Source: Sutcliffiella rhizosphaerae (GTDB lineage Bacteria; Bacillota; Bacilli; Bacillales; Bacillaceae_I). Taken from it: 64,000 nt of DNA. Position numbers and translations under genes: made by a program. Shown piece by piece: positions 36,326-44,993 of the stretch (position 1 is its first letter; each line of letters opens with the position of its first letter). Where the stretch lies: assembly GCF_917563925.1 (NCBI RefSeq), contig NZ_CAKJTJ010000014.1, positions 1 to 64,000 of the forward strand. Direction: 5' to 3'. Below the pieces are notes generated by a model. That model saw only the letters and a list, made by a program, of their open reading frames with translations, was not told the DNA's origin and searched no databases.

Positions 36326-37474
36326 ATGAGTGGATGGAATAAACAAGTAGATAATCTAGGTGTCCATGTCTATCTTCGTGCTTGTGCATTTGTCATTATA
36401 GTCATTGGATTTGTAACTGGTCATACTTTACTTTTTTTACTTGGTTCAATGTATTTTTTGTATTTTCTCGTTTCCTATTTTTACCTTAATAGAGTGGGGG
36501 AAAAACTTCAATTTACAATAGTAGAGGAGAAAATGAAGCTTTTTCCAGGTGATGCTGGAGTATTAAAAATAAAGATTAAACAACCATCAAGATTACCAAT
36601 CTATATTGGTCGAGTTTATTTTGTCGTTGATAATAATATTCATTTTGTGAACGGGGATGAAAGAACGAGAATATCACAAATAAATATTCCATTTTCATTA
36701 TTGGGAAGAAGTGAGGTTGTGATAGAAGTACCTTTTATAGCGAAAGCTAGAGGAGTAGCTAGGTTGCATCAAGTAGAATTGCAGATTACACATTTTCTAG
36801 ATGGTGGCAAATTATACTTGCATAAAAGTGATGTCACGAAGTTTGAAGCACTAATTTATTCAGAACAAAAGCATGTACATGGCCTGACCCGAATCTTTCC
36901 TCGTAAACAAGGTGCATTTCCTACAAGGGCTTCTATATATGAGGATAATACAAATATAGTTGGTACGAGAGATTATGTAAATGGCGATTCCTTCAATAAG
37001 ATTCACTGGAAGGCTACTGCCCGAATGAATTCTCTACAAACCAAACAACATGAAAAAACGTTGCAATTTTCTTGGTTAATTGTTCTGGATGTTCGCTCGG
37101 GCAATTTAGAAGACCGAATTAAAGGTATATCGTTTTTACTGCATTATGCAATGAAGCATCAAATTCCATTTTCATTATTAATAAATATTAAAAAGAAGGG
37201 AGCCCCAAGCTATTTAGAGCTTCCATTTGGAAGTGGAAAACGACACTTACAAACAGCGTTAACGATACTTGCCAGAATCCAAGGTAATAGTATAACAGTT
37301 GGTATGAAAAGTCTGGAACGAATAGTTTATCAGCATGCAGTAAATTCACCATATGTCATTATATGTGCAGATAGTGATAGACTCAACGGCTGGAAACTAC
37401 CGACGCACACAAGTGTATACATTCTTGATGGATATAATCAGCTAATTCATTGGAAGGAGGTAGCTAATGGTTAG
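36326..37474 (+). CDS. DUF58 protein of the MoxR operon
   Basis: The 382-residue protein has two N-terminal membrane helices, a beta-rich middle region, and the DUF58 motif GTRDYVNGDSFNKIHWKATARM (residues about 213-234), typical of proteins with a von Willebrand-like fold that pair with MoxR ATPases. It starts two bases after moxR and overlaps the next gene by eight bases, so all three are translated together. The target process is unknown. Confidence 0.9.
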   Translation: MSGWNKQVDNLGVHVYLRACAFVIIVIGFVTGHTLLFLLGSMYFLYFLVSYFYLNRVGEKLQFTIVEEKMKLFPGDAGVLKIKIKQPSRLPIYIGRVYFVVDNNIHFVNGDERTRISQINIPFSLLGRSEVVIEVPFIAKARGVARLHQVELQITHFLDGGKLYLHKSDVTKFEALIYSEQKHVHGLTRIFPRKQGAFPTRASIYEDNTNIVGTRDYVNGDSFNKIHWKATARMNSLQTKQHEKTLQFSWLIVLDVRSGNLEDRIKGISFLLHYAMKHQIPFSLLINIKKKGAPSYLELPFGSGKRHLQTALTILARIQGNSITVGMKSLERIVYQHAVNSPYVIICADSDRLNGWKLPTHTSVYILDGYNQLIHWKEVANG

Positions 37475-38669
37475 TCTATGGAAAAATGTAATACACCTGT
37501 TACTGGAAATGAATATTTTTTATTTTTTTGTCTTATTATTTTACTTAGATAGTGGTACTTTGCCTTCGTTGATTGGTATTTTGCTACCTCTTGCTATTTC
37601 CTTTGCCATTTTTACTTATCTTTCAAATATGCTTCCAAATACGTATGCTTCCATTTTAATTGTTGCACCGGTGTTAGCAGTGTTTTCTTACCTTGCCTCC
37701 TTTAGTATAGGACTATCCCTTTTAATAGGCTTCTTTATTAGCATTAGAAGTTTCATGCATATCAAAGAAGAAAGGCCTCTTTCTACCTTTGCACTACTTA
37801 TTATTTCATTTATCTGGATGCCATTTATATATGCTTGTGGTGTTTTAGTACAATACCCACACGGATTTGTATTAATGACTTTGTTTGGAGGACAGCTCCT
37901 GTTAATTGTTCTTTTATATAGTGGAGTGACTGTAATAGAATTAAGAGGAAATCCTTCGATACAGAAGAAAGTAATATCATCTTCAGCTATTTTACTAGGA
38001 TGTATCGTAGTTGTCTCGGTTACTATTGCCACTATCGGAAAATGGTTCATTTCCTTGGTTTTCTCAACAGTCGGACAAGGTATTAGCATGGTGTTTAATC
38101 TATTAGCCCGTCCAATATTCTATCTGCTTGGCCTACATGATTGGACTCCTAATGGACGTGAAATGGAAGAAACTGAAACATTGACAGATTTTGAGGAAGA
38201 CGAATTAGAACCAGCAATGTTTGAAACGGTCAATATATTTGATAATTCATTCATTGTTGCTGCTATGATTATACTGTTCGTTTCCATCCTATATTTTCTT
38301 CTAAATAAAAAGAAAGTAACCAATAAGTGTAATGAACACGAAACACAAGAACATTTTGTCTTTACAATGACTAAAATGAGTAATAAATTGTTTAGTTCCG
38401 ATAAAAAGTCAAAACCACCTAAAAACCAGGTACGTAAATTGATGTATGACTTAGAACAACTTGCAATTAAGAAGAAAAGGGGACGCATGAGAAGTGAAAC
38501 ACTAGAAGAATGGCTAAAACGAGAAACAGGTCTTAAAAAAGACTTTATCCAATTATATGCAAAAGTTAGATATGGAGAGATCCAACTGAGCGATAATGAA
38601 ATAGAAAAATGCACGGAGATGGCAAAAGAAATACGTCAAGTCATGAAACAGTGGAAAAAGACAGGATGA
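37467..38669 (+). CDS. Membrane protein of the MoxR-DUF58 operon, lacking a transglutaminase domain
   Basis: This 400-residue protein has seven to eight N-terminal membrane helices, a short acidic loop (about residues 230-255), another membrane segment near 265-285, and a basic C-terminal cytoplasmic domain ending RSETLEEWLKRETG...FIQLYAKVRYGEIQLSDNEIEK, like the DUF4129-type tail of transglutaminase-like membrane proteins. In related operons the third gene also carries a transglutaminase core between the two membrane parts; here there is only a short acidic loop. ATG 37467 follows GGAAGGAGG. Confidence 0.8.
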   Translation: MVSLWKNVIHLLLEMNIFYFFVLLFYLDSGTLPSLIGILLPLAISFAIFTYLSNMLPNTYASILIVAPVLAVFSYLASFSIGLSLLIGFFISIRSFMHIKEERPLSTFALLIISFIWMPFIYACGVLVQYPHGFVLMTLFGGQLLLIVLLYSGVTVIELRGNPSIQKKVISSSAILLGCIVVVSVTIATIGKWFISLVFSTVGQGISMVFNLLARPIFYLLGLHDWTPNGREMEETETLTDFEEDELEPAMFETVNIFDNSFIVAAMIILFVSILYFLLNKKKVTNKCNEHETQEHFVFTMTKMSNKLFSSDKKSKPPKNQVRKLMYDLEQLAIKKKRGRMRSETLEEWLKRETGLKKDFIQLYAKVRYGEIQLSDNEIEKCTEMAKEIRQVMKQWKKTG

Positions 38670-38673
38670 TAAT

Positions 38674-38711
38674 TAAGTGTGCCTGATATATAGGCATGCT
38701 TTCTTTTTTTG
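38674..38711 (+). terminator. Intrinsic terminator after the MoxR operon
   Basis: AAGTGTGCC pairs with GGCATGCTT (with wobble pairs), followed by TCTTTTTTT. Confidence 0.7.
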
Positions 38712-38779
38712 TAGGAATATAGAATAAAGGTTTATGTACTGCATGGGTTATTTAATGACCATTTTTCCTATGTAGCCTT

Positions 38780-38912
38780 AGCGTGAGGTGATGATGGCCT
38801 TTTTTACGTTATTTCACCTAGCGTTTTGGTCATCATAGGAGTGATGATGGCTTTTTTGCATGATTTCACCCGGCTTTTTTTCATTATTTCACCTAGGGTG
38901 TTGTCATCATAG
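38780..38912. repeat. Imperfect tandem array of TGATGATGG...TCATCATAG palindromes
   Basis: Two units each begin with TGATGATGGC plus a T-run (38789 and 38842) and end with GTCATCATAG (38829 and 38903). The motif ATTTCACC occurs three times (near 38811, 38862 and 38885). TGATGA and TCATCA are inverted, and GGTGA can pair with TCACC, so each unit can fold as a hairpin in either strand. No gene overlaps it. The remaining DNA up to proI (38913-39174) shows no gene and no T-box. Confidence 0.6.
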
Positions 38913-39174
38913 TTAAGATCCAAGTATTTCTACAAATACACTCTCAGAAAAGACAACACACTTTTTCCAAAACCTAAAATTCGCCAAAATCTCGCTTTAA
39001 TCATGATTATTGTCCTTCAGGTTAAATTAACAGGAATATAGATGGATATGTTAGCGTTTACACTCACTATCTGGCAGTCTTGCAAGCTAATTGCCAGAAC
39101 ACCCTTGATATCCTTTCTCTACATGTTACGATAATAACCGTTGAAAAAGGAACGGACAGACGGGAGCGGATTGG

Positions 39175-40017
39175 ATGCTAAAAGACAAAGTTATTGGATT
39201 TATTGGTGCTGGTTCTATGGCAGAAGCGATGATTTCTGGAATTGTTTCAAGTGAGATAATTCCATCAGAAAATATTGTGGTTAGCAACAGATCAAATAAA
39301 AATAGATTATATGAATTAGAAAACAAATACCGAGTACGCGGTGTAATGAAAAAGGATTTATTGATAGAAGGATTGGATATCATCGTCCTCGCAATGAAAC
39401 CTAAAGATATTGAAAAAGCGTTGGTTACACTTAAAGACAACATAAGACCACATCAACTGGTACTATCTGTTATTGCTGGAATAACTACTGACTATTTGGA
39501 AGAAGGGTTAGCTTCTGGTCAGCCCGTTATTAGGGTTATGCCAAATACTTCTAGCATGATAGGTGAGTCGGCAACTGCCATATCTTCTGGAAAATATGTT
39601 AGTTCTAATCATGTAATAGATACAAGATTAATTTTAGAAACAATTGGTCGAGTTTATACGATAGATGAGAATCAGATGGATGTATTCACAGGAGTAGCGG
39701 GAAGTGGACCGGCATATTTTTATTATTTAATGGAGCACATGGAAAAAACGGCTAAAGAAGCGGGTTTGGATGAAGAATTAACGAGAGATGTTGTAGCTCA
39801 AACGATTTTAGGTGCAGCAAAAATGATGCAGGAAAAACAAGAGGAGCCATCATCCTTGCGCAAAAAAGTAACCTCCCCTAATGGTACAACTGCAGCAGGT
39901 TTAGAAGCGCTAAGTGAAAATGGTGGGGGAACAGCCATTTCTGCTGCCATTAAAGGTGCAACAGAACGATCAAAGGAAATAAGTGCAGAAAAAGCGCGGG
40001 AATTAGTACTTTACTAA
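39175..40017 (+). CDS. proC: Pyrroline-5-carboxylate reductase
   Basis: This enzyme reduces pyrroline-5-carboxylate to proline, the last step of proline synthesis. The 280-residue protein has the NADPH-binding GFIGAGSMAEAM motif, VVLAMKPKDIEK-type block (IIVLAMKPK), IRVMPNTSSMIGESATAIS, GVAGSGPAYFYYLMEHM and SPNGTTAAGLEAL. ATG 39175 follows GGGAGCGG. It is the first gene of a proC-proB-proA operon; B. subtilis paralogues are named proI, proG and proH. Confidence 0.96.
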   Translation: MLKDKVIGFIGAGSMAEAMISGIVSSEIIPSENIVVSNRSNKNRLYELENKYRVRGVMKKDLLIEGLDIIVLAMKPKDIEKALVTLKDNIRPHQLVLSVIAGITTDYLEEGLASGQPVIRVMPNTSSMIGESATAISSGKYVSSNHVIDTRLILETIGRVYTIDENQMDVFTGVAGSGPAYFYYLMEHMEKTAKEAGLDEELTRDVVAQTILGAAKMMQEKQEEPSSLRKKVTSPNGTTAAGLEALSENGGGTAISAAIKGATERSKEISAEKARELVLY

Positions 40018-40049
40018 ACAGATATGATCTTTATTACAGGAGGGACGGA

Positions 40050-41168
40050 ATGACCTACAATAAAGAGATAAAAAGGTTAGTTATAAAAATTGGGAGCAGT
40101 TCATTGACTAGCACTCATGGAGAAATTAGCAGGAAAAAACTAGAAAGACTTGTCGATGATGTAGCAAAACTGAAAGATATAGGCTATGAAGTATTACTCG
40201 TGTCATCAGGTGCTGTAGCAGCGGGATATCGTAAGCTTGGTTGTTTAAACAGACCAACAAGTTTACCAGAAAAACAAGCTGCTGCATCTATTGGTCAGGG
40301 ATTGTTGATGGAGGCGTATAGCGAGCTGTTTTTATCAAATGGATACGTTGCCTCTCAAATATTAATTACAAGAGAAGATTTTTCAGATGAAAATCGCTAC
40401 AACAACGCGCGCAATACAGCAAATGTCTTGTTAGAGCGTGGTATTGTACCGATTTTCAATGAAAATGACACCGTCACGGTAAACAGACTGAAGTTTGGAG
40501 ATAATGACACATTATCTGCTAAGGTTGCAGGGTTAATTGATGCAGACCTACTAATTATTTTATCGGATATCGATGGTTTGTATGATGGAGATCCTCGAAT
40601 TAACAAGGATGCAACATTATTAAGAAAAGTAGAAGAGATTACACCGGAAATAGATGCAGCAGCAGGAGAATCTGCAAGCTCTGTTGGAACTGGTGGAATG
40701 AAATCTAAAATAGATGCAGTTAAAATAGCCATGGCATCGGGTATCCCGGCATTCTTAGGAAGAGCTGGAACTCCTAACATTTTGCTTAAAGCAATTAAGA
40801 AACAAGCAACCGGAACATATTTCCAGTTAAAAAGTAATTCTGTTAACTTAAATCATAAAAAACAATGGATTGCTTTTAATTCAGGTCCTGAAGGTGAAGT
40901 GGTTCTATCAGAAACTGCAGATGTATCCATGTTAGGGGAGAAACAATTATTGCCTTCTGATATAAGTCAAGTAATCGGGGAGTTTAAGGAAGGCTCAGTT
41001 GTAAAGATTCTTGATTACGAAAGAAAAAGAATTGGACTGGGCGTTGTAAACTACTCTTCTAAACAACTAAAAGCGTATGACACAACAGAAGATAAATGGG
41101 AAGAAGAAGTTGTGAAAAACGACAATTTAGTCTGTCATTTAGAATCATCCCTTCCAGTAGGAGTATAA
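40050..41168 (+). CDS. proB: Glutamate 5-kinase with PUA domain
   Basis: ProB phosphorylates glutamate, the first and usually feedback-inhibited step of proline synthesis. The 372-residue protein has the amino acid kinase domain (VIKIGSSSLT, VSSGAVAAG, NARNTANVLLERGIVPIFNENDTV, ILSDIDGLYDGDPR, GTGGMKSKIDAVKIAM) and a C-terminal PUA domain (residues about 275-365). It is 32 bases after proC with ACAGGAGGGA before ATG 40050. The B. subtilis counterparts are proB and the osmostress paralogue proJ. Confidence 0.96.
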   Translation: MTYNKEIKRLVIKIGSSSLTSTHGEISRKKLERLVDDVAKLKDIGYEVLLVSSGAVAAGYRKLGCLNRPTSLPEKQAAASIGQGLLMEAYSELFLSNGYVASQILITREDFSDENRYNNARNTANVLLERGIVPIFNENDTVTVNRLKFGDNDTLSAKVAGLIDADLLIILSDIDGLYDGDPRINKDATLLRKVEEITPEIDAAAGESASSVGTGGMKSKIDAVKIAMASGIPAFLGRAGTPNILLKAIKKQATGTYFQLKSNSVNLNHKKQWIAFNSGPEGEVVLSETADVSMLGEKQLLPSDISQVIGEFKEGSVVKILDYERKRIGLGVVNYSSKQLKAYDTTEDKWEEEVVKNDNLVCHLESSLPVGV

Positions 41169-41184
41169 TACAAGGAGGTATTAG

Positions 41185-42444
41185 ATGTCTTTAGTGATAG
41201 AGACAAACGTTGAGTATCAAGCAAAAGAAGCTAAAAGAGCTGCAAAAGTGGTTAGTTTACTTTCAACAGAAGAAAAAAATGAAATCTTATTTCATATCGC
41301 AAATACGTTGGAAAGTAATAAATCCTATATTTTACAAGCAAATAAACAAGATTTAGAAAAGGGTCAAGAAAAAGGATATACTACAGCATATATAGATCGT
41401 TTAATTTTATCAGAAGATCGTATTTCTGAATTTGCTGAAGGCTTAAGAGAAGTAGCAGAATTAGACGATCCAACTGGTGACATTTTAGAGGATTGGACTT
41501 TAGAAAATGGATTGAACGTTAAAAAAGTACGTGTACCACTTGGTGTCATTGGAATGATTTATGAAGCTCGTCCTAATGTAACAGTCGACGCAACTGGTTT
41601 AGCATTGAAATCGGGGAATGCGATTGTATTAAAAGGTGGATCTTCTGCCATACACTCTAATCAGGCCATTGTAGATATCATACACAAAGCACTTGAAACT
41701 ACTGCTATTCCAAAGGAAGCTGTTCAGTTCATCGCAAGTACGGACCGAAATGCAACACAACAGCTATTTACGATGAAAGAACATATTGATGTCTTAATCC
41801 CACGCGGAGGAGCTTCACTAATTAATGCAGTAGTCGAAAATGCTACAGTACCTGTATTGGAAACGGGTGTTGGCAACTGTCACATTTATATTGATAAAGC
41901 TGCTGATGTGTCGAAAGCGTTGTCGATTTTTGTTAATGCAAAAACGGACCGTCCCGCAGTATGTAATGCAGCAGAGACACTGACTATCCATGAAGATTGG
42001 TATAAAGTGAACAAAGATGCTCTTATTGAAGTGGTAAAAGAACACGGCATTCACGTCTATGGTGATGATACTGTAGTTCAGTCCATATCAGGTGCTGAAA
42101 AAGCAAAAGAAGAAGATTGGTCGGATGAATATTTAAGTTTAGATATTGCTATTAAAATAGTAGAAAATGTAGAGGGTGCGATAAGGCATATTGATGAGTA
42201 CGGTACGAAGCATTCTGAAGCAATCATAACCGAAAATAGAGAAACAGCAGAGAAATTTTTAAAACTTGTAGATGCTGCAGCGGTATATCATAATGCTTCT
42301 ACTCGCTTTACAGATGGTGGAGCACTTGGCTTTGGAGCAGAAATTGGTATTTCCACACAGAAGCTACATGCAAGAGGACCTATGGGTTTACCAGCACTAA
42401 CAACAGTAAAGTTCCAAATGACCGGGGATGGTCAAATACGTTAA
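41185..42444 (+). CDS. proA: Glutamate-5-semialdehyde dehydrogenase (gamma-glutamyl phosphate reductase)
   Basis: ProA reduces glutamyl 5-phosphate to the semialdehyde. The 419-residue protein has PLGVIGMIYEARPNVTVDATGLALKSGNAIVLKGG, PRGGASLI, the catalytic Cys in TDRPAVCNAAETL, and the C-terminal STRFTDGGALGFGAEIGISTQKLHARGPMGL. It follows proB by 16 bases, so all three proline enzymes are in one operon. Confidence 0.97.
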   Translation: MSLVIETNVEYQAKEAKRAAKVVSLLSTEEKNEILFHIANTLESNKSYILQANKQDLEKGQEKGYTTAYIDRLILSEDRISEFAEGLREVAELDDPTGDILEDWTLENGLNVKKVRVPLGVIGMIYEARPNVTVDATGLALKSGNAIVLKGGSSAIHSNQAIVDIIHKALETTAIPKEAVQFIASTDRNATQQLFTMKEHIDVLIPRGGASLINAVVENATVPVLETGVGNCHIYIDKAADVSKALSIFVNAKTDRPAVCNAAETLTIHEDWYKVNKDALIEVVKEHGIHVYGDDTVVQSISGAEKAKEEDWSDEYLSLDIAIKIVENVEGAIRHIDEYGTKHSEAIITENRETAEKFLKLVDAAAVYHNASTRFTDGGALGFGAEIGISTQKLHARGPMGLPALTTVKFQMTGDGQIR

Positions 42445-42447
42445 ATA

Positions 42448-42484
42448 GAGTCTTGCCTTTCTTTGAAGGGTAAGGCTTTTTTAT
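42448..42484 (+). terminator. Intrinsic terminator after proA
   Basis: AGTCTTGCCTTTC pairs with GAAGGGTAAGGCT, followed by TTTTT. Confidence 0.85.
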
Positions 42485-42551
42485 GATGTTTTCTGGAGAA
42501 TAAAGGGTTTTCTTGTCTATATATAGAAATATTATTTTTGGGGGGAATAAA

Positions 42552-43052
42552 ATGCAAAATATAATAGAATCAGCATTAAAAGTACTTGGCTTTATTATTA
42601 TTATCATTGGTTTATTCGTCTCGATTATTGCAGGTGAAGAAGCAGAAAGTATATCAGTGTTCTTTTCAACATTTATATCAGGTGTTGTATCAGGTTTAGT
42701 GCTTTTCGGTCTTGCAGAAATTATCAGGCTGTTAGAATCAATTAACGGAAAGCTAAAATCTAAAGATGATAGTAATCATGCAACATCAAAAGAACAGGAA
42801 GAGATTATAAATGGTCAGCCAATGCAACTTAGCCACAAAGAAGAGACGGAGATATATATCTTTTTCAAAGAGCAAAATAAAAAAATAGATAAGATACTCC
42901 CTACACCAAGGGAAGATTTTTTTATCATTTTATCTAACGATGAATATTTACTAGTAGAGTTAGGTGGGTTCTCGATAAAAGTATATCAAGCAGACAAATG
43001 GCCAAATAATCTTAGACTATGGTTTGAGGCAAACAAAGACACCTTGCATTAA
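42552..43052 (+). CDS. Hypothetical two-pass membrane protein
   Basis: The 166-residue product has two membrane helices (VLGFIIIIIGLFVSIIAG and FFSTFISGVVSGLVLFGLAEII), a charged linker (about 65-110) and a small soluble C-terminal domain ending in FFIILSNDEYLLVELGGFSIKVYQADKWP. No family recognised. ATG 42552 follows GGGGGGAA; the frame opens at 42513. A terminator overlaps its last codons. Confidence 0.65.
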   Translation: MQNIIESALKVLGFIIIIIGLFVSIIAGEEAESISVFFSTFISGVVSGLVLFGLAEIIRLLESINGKLKSKDDSNHATSKEQEEIINGQPMQLSHKEETEIYIFFKEQNKKIDKILPTPREDFFIILSNDEYLLVELGGFSIKVYQADKWPNNLRLWFEANKDTLH

Positions 43053-43078
43053 TTCCTGCAAGGTGTCTCATCTTTTTT
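43038..43078 (+). terminator. Intrinsic terminator overlapping the end of the 42.5-kb gene
   Basis: GACACCTTGCA (43038-43048) pairs perfectly with TGCAAGGTGTC (43057-43067); the stop codon is in the loop and TCTTTTTT follows. Confidence 0.88.
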
Positions 43079-43104
43079 AGATTATGAATAGGGGTGAAAT
43101 CAAA

Positions 43105-44073
43105 TTGTTGACTGAAAAAATATTCACAGACATTATGGATAGAGTAGCCAATCAATTTGGTTGGCAAGTAAATCAAGTGGAACAAATAAATAAAGGTTAT
43201 CTTAATTTAAAATGGAGAGTAGTAACAGATCATAAAACCATTTTAATTAAACAGTTCAATAAAGATCGCATGAAAAAGTATAATCCGAAAGAGCATTTAT
43301 TTGCTTTAAAAGTTCAGCAATATTTACATTTGCAAGGATTCCCATGTCCTCAAATCATTACATGCAATGAGGAGATAGTCTGGAAATCAGAGCGTGGAGA
43401 GTTGTTTATGGTAATGGATTTTCATTCTGGAAGTACCATCATACCTGGGAGGGCTAATTCTGAAAAAATGTATCAATTGGGTATGATAACGGGAAAAATG
43501 CATCAACTGTTGTCAGAGGTAAAGCCAAAGGGTAAGTTGAGCCCGGTATTCCTAATACCTACTAAAGAGGAACGAATGTCCTATTGGAAAAATGTAAAAT
43601 GTAAAGTAACTTCTAATGACAAAATAGTATCCCTCATGGAGAATCAATTAATACTTACAGAAAAAATTGATTTTCACAATTTTACAGAGCTTGAAATAGG
43701 ACTTACCCACCGAGACCTCTTTATGGATAATATCTTATTTAAAGAAAATGAAGTTGCGGCCATCTTAGATTTTGATCGATTAAATTTGGATTACCCTTGC
43801 TTAGATGTCGCTAGAGCGATTATGTCTGGTGCTTTAATAGATGGTAAACTATGTATAGAAAACGTTAGGAGCTTTGTTGAAGGATATAAAGAGAATAAGA
43901 GCTTAAGCAGAAAAATGTTAATAAAATCATTTAAATTACTTTGGTTAATGGAAAGTACCTGGTGGATAGAACCTAGAATGGAACATCATGTTGGGCCGCC
44001 AGTTCGTTTTTTAGAGGAAATACTATGGTTACAAGAGAATTATTTCAATCTCGCAGATATAATGAAAGAATGA
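43105..44073 (+). CDS. Phosphotransferase-fold protein (APH/CotS-like)
   Basis: The 322-residue protein has the aminoglycoside phosphotransferase/choline kinase fold: QINKGYLNLKWRVVT with the ATP-anchoring Lys in ILIKQFN, the catalytic loop GLTHRDLFMDNILF and the metal-binding ILDFDR. Spore coat proteins of the CotS family share this plan, as do several small-molecule kinases, so the substrate is open. TTG 43105 lies eight bases after GGGGTG; ATG 43084 has no ribosome site. Its end overlaps the open frame of the next gene and the pair is probably cotranscribed. Confidence 0.82.
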   Translation: MLTEKIFTDIMDRVANQFGWQVNQVEQINKGYLNLKWRVVTDHKTILIKQFNKDRMKKYNPKEHLFALKVQQYLHLQGFPCPQIITCNEEIVWKSERGELFMVMDFHSGSTIIPGRANSEKMYQLGMITGKMHQLLSEVKPKGKLSPVFLIPTKEERMSYWKNVKCKVTSNDKIVSLMENQLILTEKIDFHNFTELEIGLTHRDLFMDNILFKENEVAAILDFDRLNLDYPCLDVARAIMSGALIDGKLCIENVRSFVEGYKENKSLSRKMLIKSFKLLWLMESTWWIEPRMEHHVGPPVRFLEEILWLQENYFNLADIMKE

Positions 44074-44105
44074 TAGTAGAGAACTTTATAGAGAGAGGGA
44101 GAAAT

Positions 44106-44864
44106 GTGAAATTAAATAGAGATACACAGTACATAAGAAGTTTACATTTGAAAACAGAGGATATAGTAACGTTTGAGGAATATCCATTCAACCTTCCAGT
44201 TATGAAAGATGTGGATTCTATTATATTTCATCCTAATGTAACCTATATTATCGGAGAGAACGGAATGGGAAAATCAACACTCTTAGAAGGAATAGCAATT
44301 GCCCTTGGTTTCAACCCTGAAGGTGGAACATTAAACTTTAACTTTTCTAGTTATGATTCACATTCAGAGCTCGATCAGCACTTGAGAATTATTAGGGGAG
44401 TGGAGCGTCCAAGAGACAATTTTTTCTTTCGTGCAGAAACGTTTTATAATGTAGCTACTAATATTGAGGAATTGGATAAAGAAAGTGGTGGAGGAAGGAT
44501 TATTGATTCTTTTGGAGGAAAATCACTTCACAAGCAATCTCATGGAGAGGCATTTTTTGCTGCTTTTGTGGAGAGGTTTCAAGGCAATGGACTCTATATT
44601 CTAGATGAACCAGAAGCGGCATTGTCGCCTTTAAGACAAATGTCGATGTTAGCCAGAATAAACGATTTAATCAACCAAGGATCACAATTTATCATTTCTA
44701 CACATTCACCAATCCTGATGGCATATCCTAATGCTAGAATTTATGAATTGACCGGTGAAGGGGTGAGTGAAGCTCGACTGGAAGAAACCTCGCACTATAC
44801 TATCATGAAGCAGTTCATGGAGAATAAAGAGCGAATGCTTCAACATTTGTTTGACCAATCTTAA
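44106..44864 (+). CDS. Stand-alone AAA/ABC-type ATPase
   Basis: The 252-residue protein has Walker A IGENGMGKSTL near its N-terminus, the signature-like SHGEAFFAAF, Walker B YILDEPEAALSP and the H-loop STHSPIL. It is a predicted soluble ATPase of the COG3910 type, which are single-domain SMC/ABC-related proteins without a transporter. GTG 44106 follows AGAGAGGAGAA; longer starts would overlap the kinase gene. It comes 32 bases after the phosphotransferase-fold gene. Confidence 0.83.
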   Translation: MKLNRDTQYIRSLHLKTEDIVTFEEYPFNLPVMKDVDSIIFHPNVTYIIGENGMGKSTLLEGIAIALGFNPEGGTLNFNFSSYDSHSELDQHLRIIRGVERPRDNFFFRAETFYNVATNIEELDKESGGGRIIDSFGGKSLHKQSHGEAFFAAFVERFQGNGLYILDEPEAALSPLRQMSMLARINDLINQGSQFIISTHSPILMAYPNARIYELTGEGVSEARLEETSHYTIMKQFMENKERMLQHLFDQS

Positions 44865-44993
44865 GTAAGTGCAGTTTGCATCCCCATAAGAATGAACCAA
44901 ACAATTTGGTAAAAAAGTATGGAAAATACTACATGAATCGTCTAAAATTGTATAAATCATCTTGTATTCTTTCAAGGGGGAAATACATAATAT

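Noticed and set aside
38780-38912. CRISPR array
   Set aside because: Only two irregular units with unequal spacers, no cas genes, and repeats that are imperfect palindromes.
38900-39174. T-box or other riboswitch before proC
   Set aside because: No conserved T-box sequence, specifier loop or paired terminator/antiterminator could be recognised by eye.
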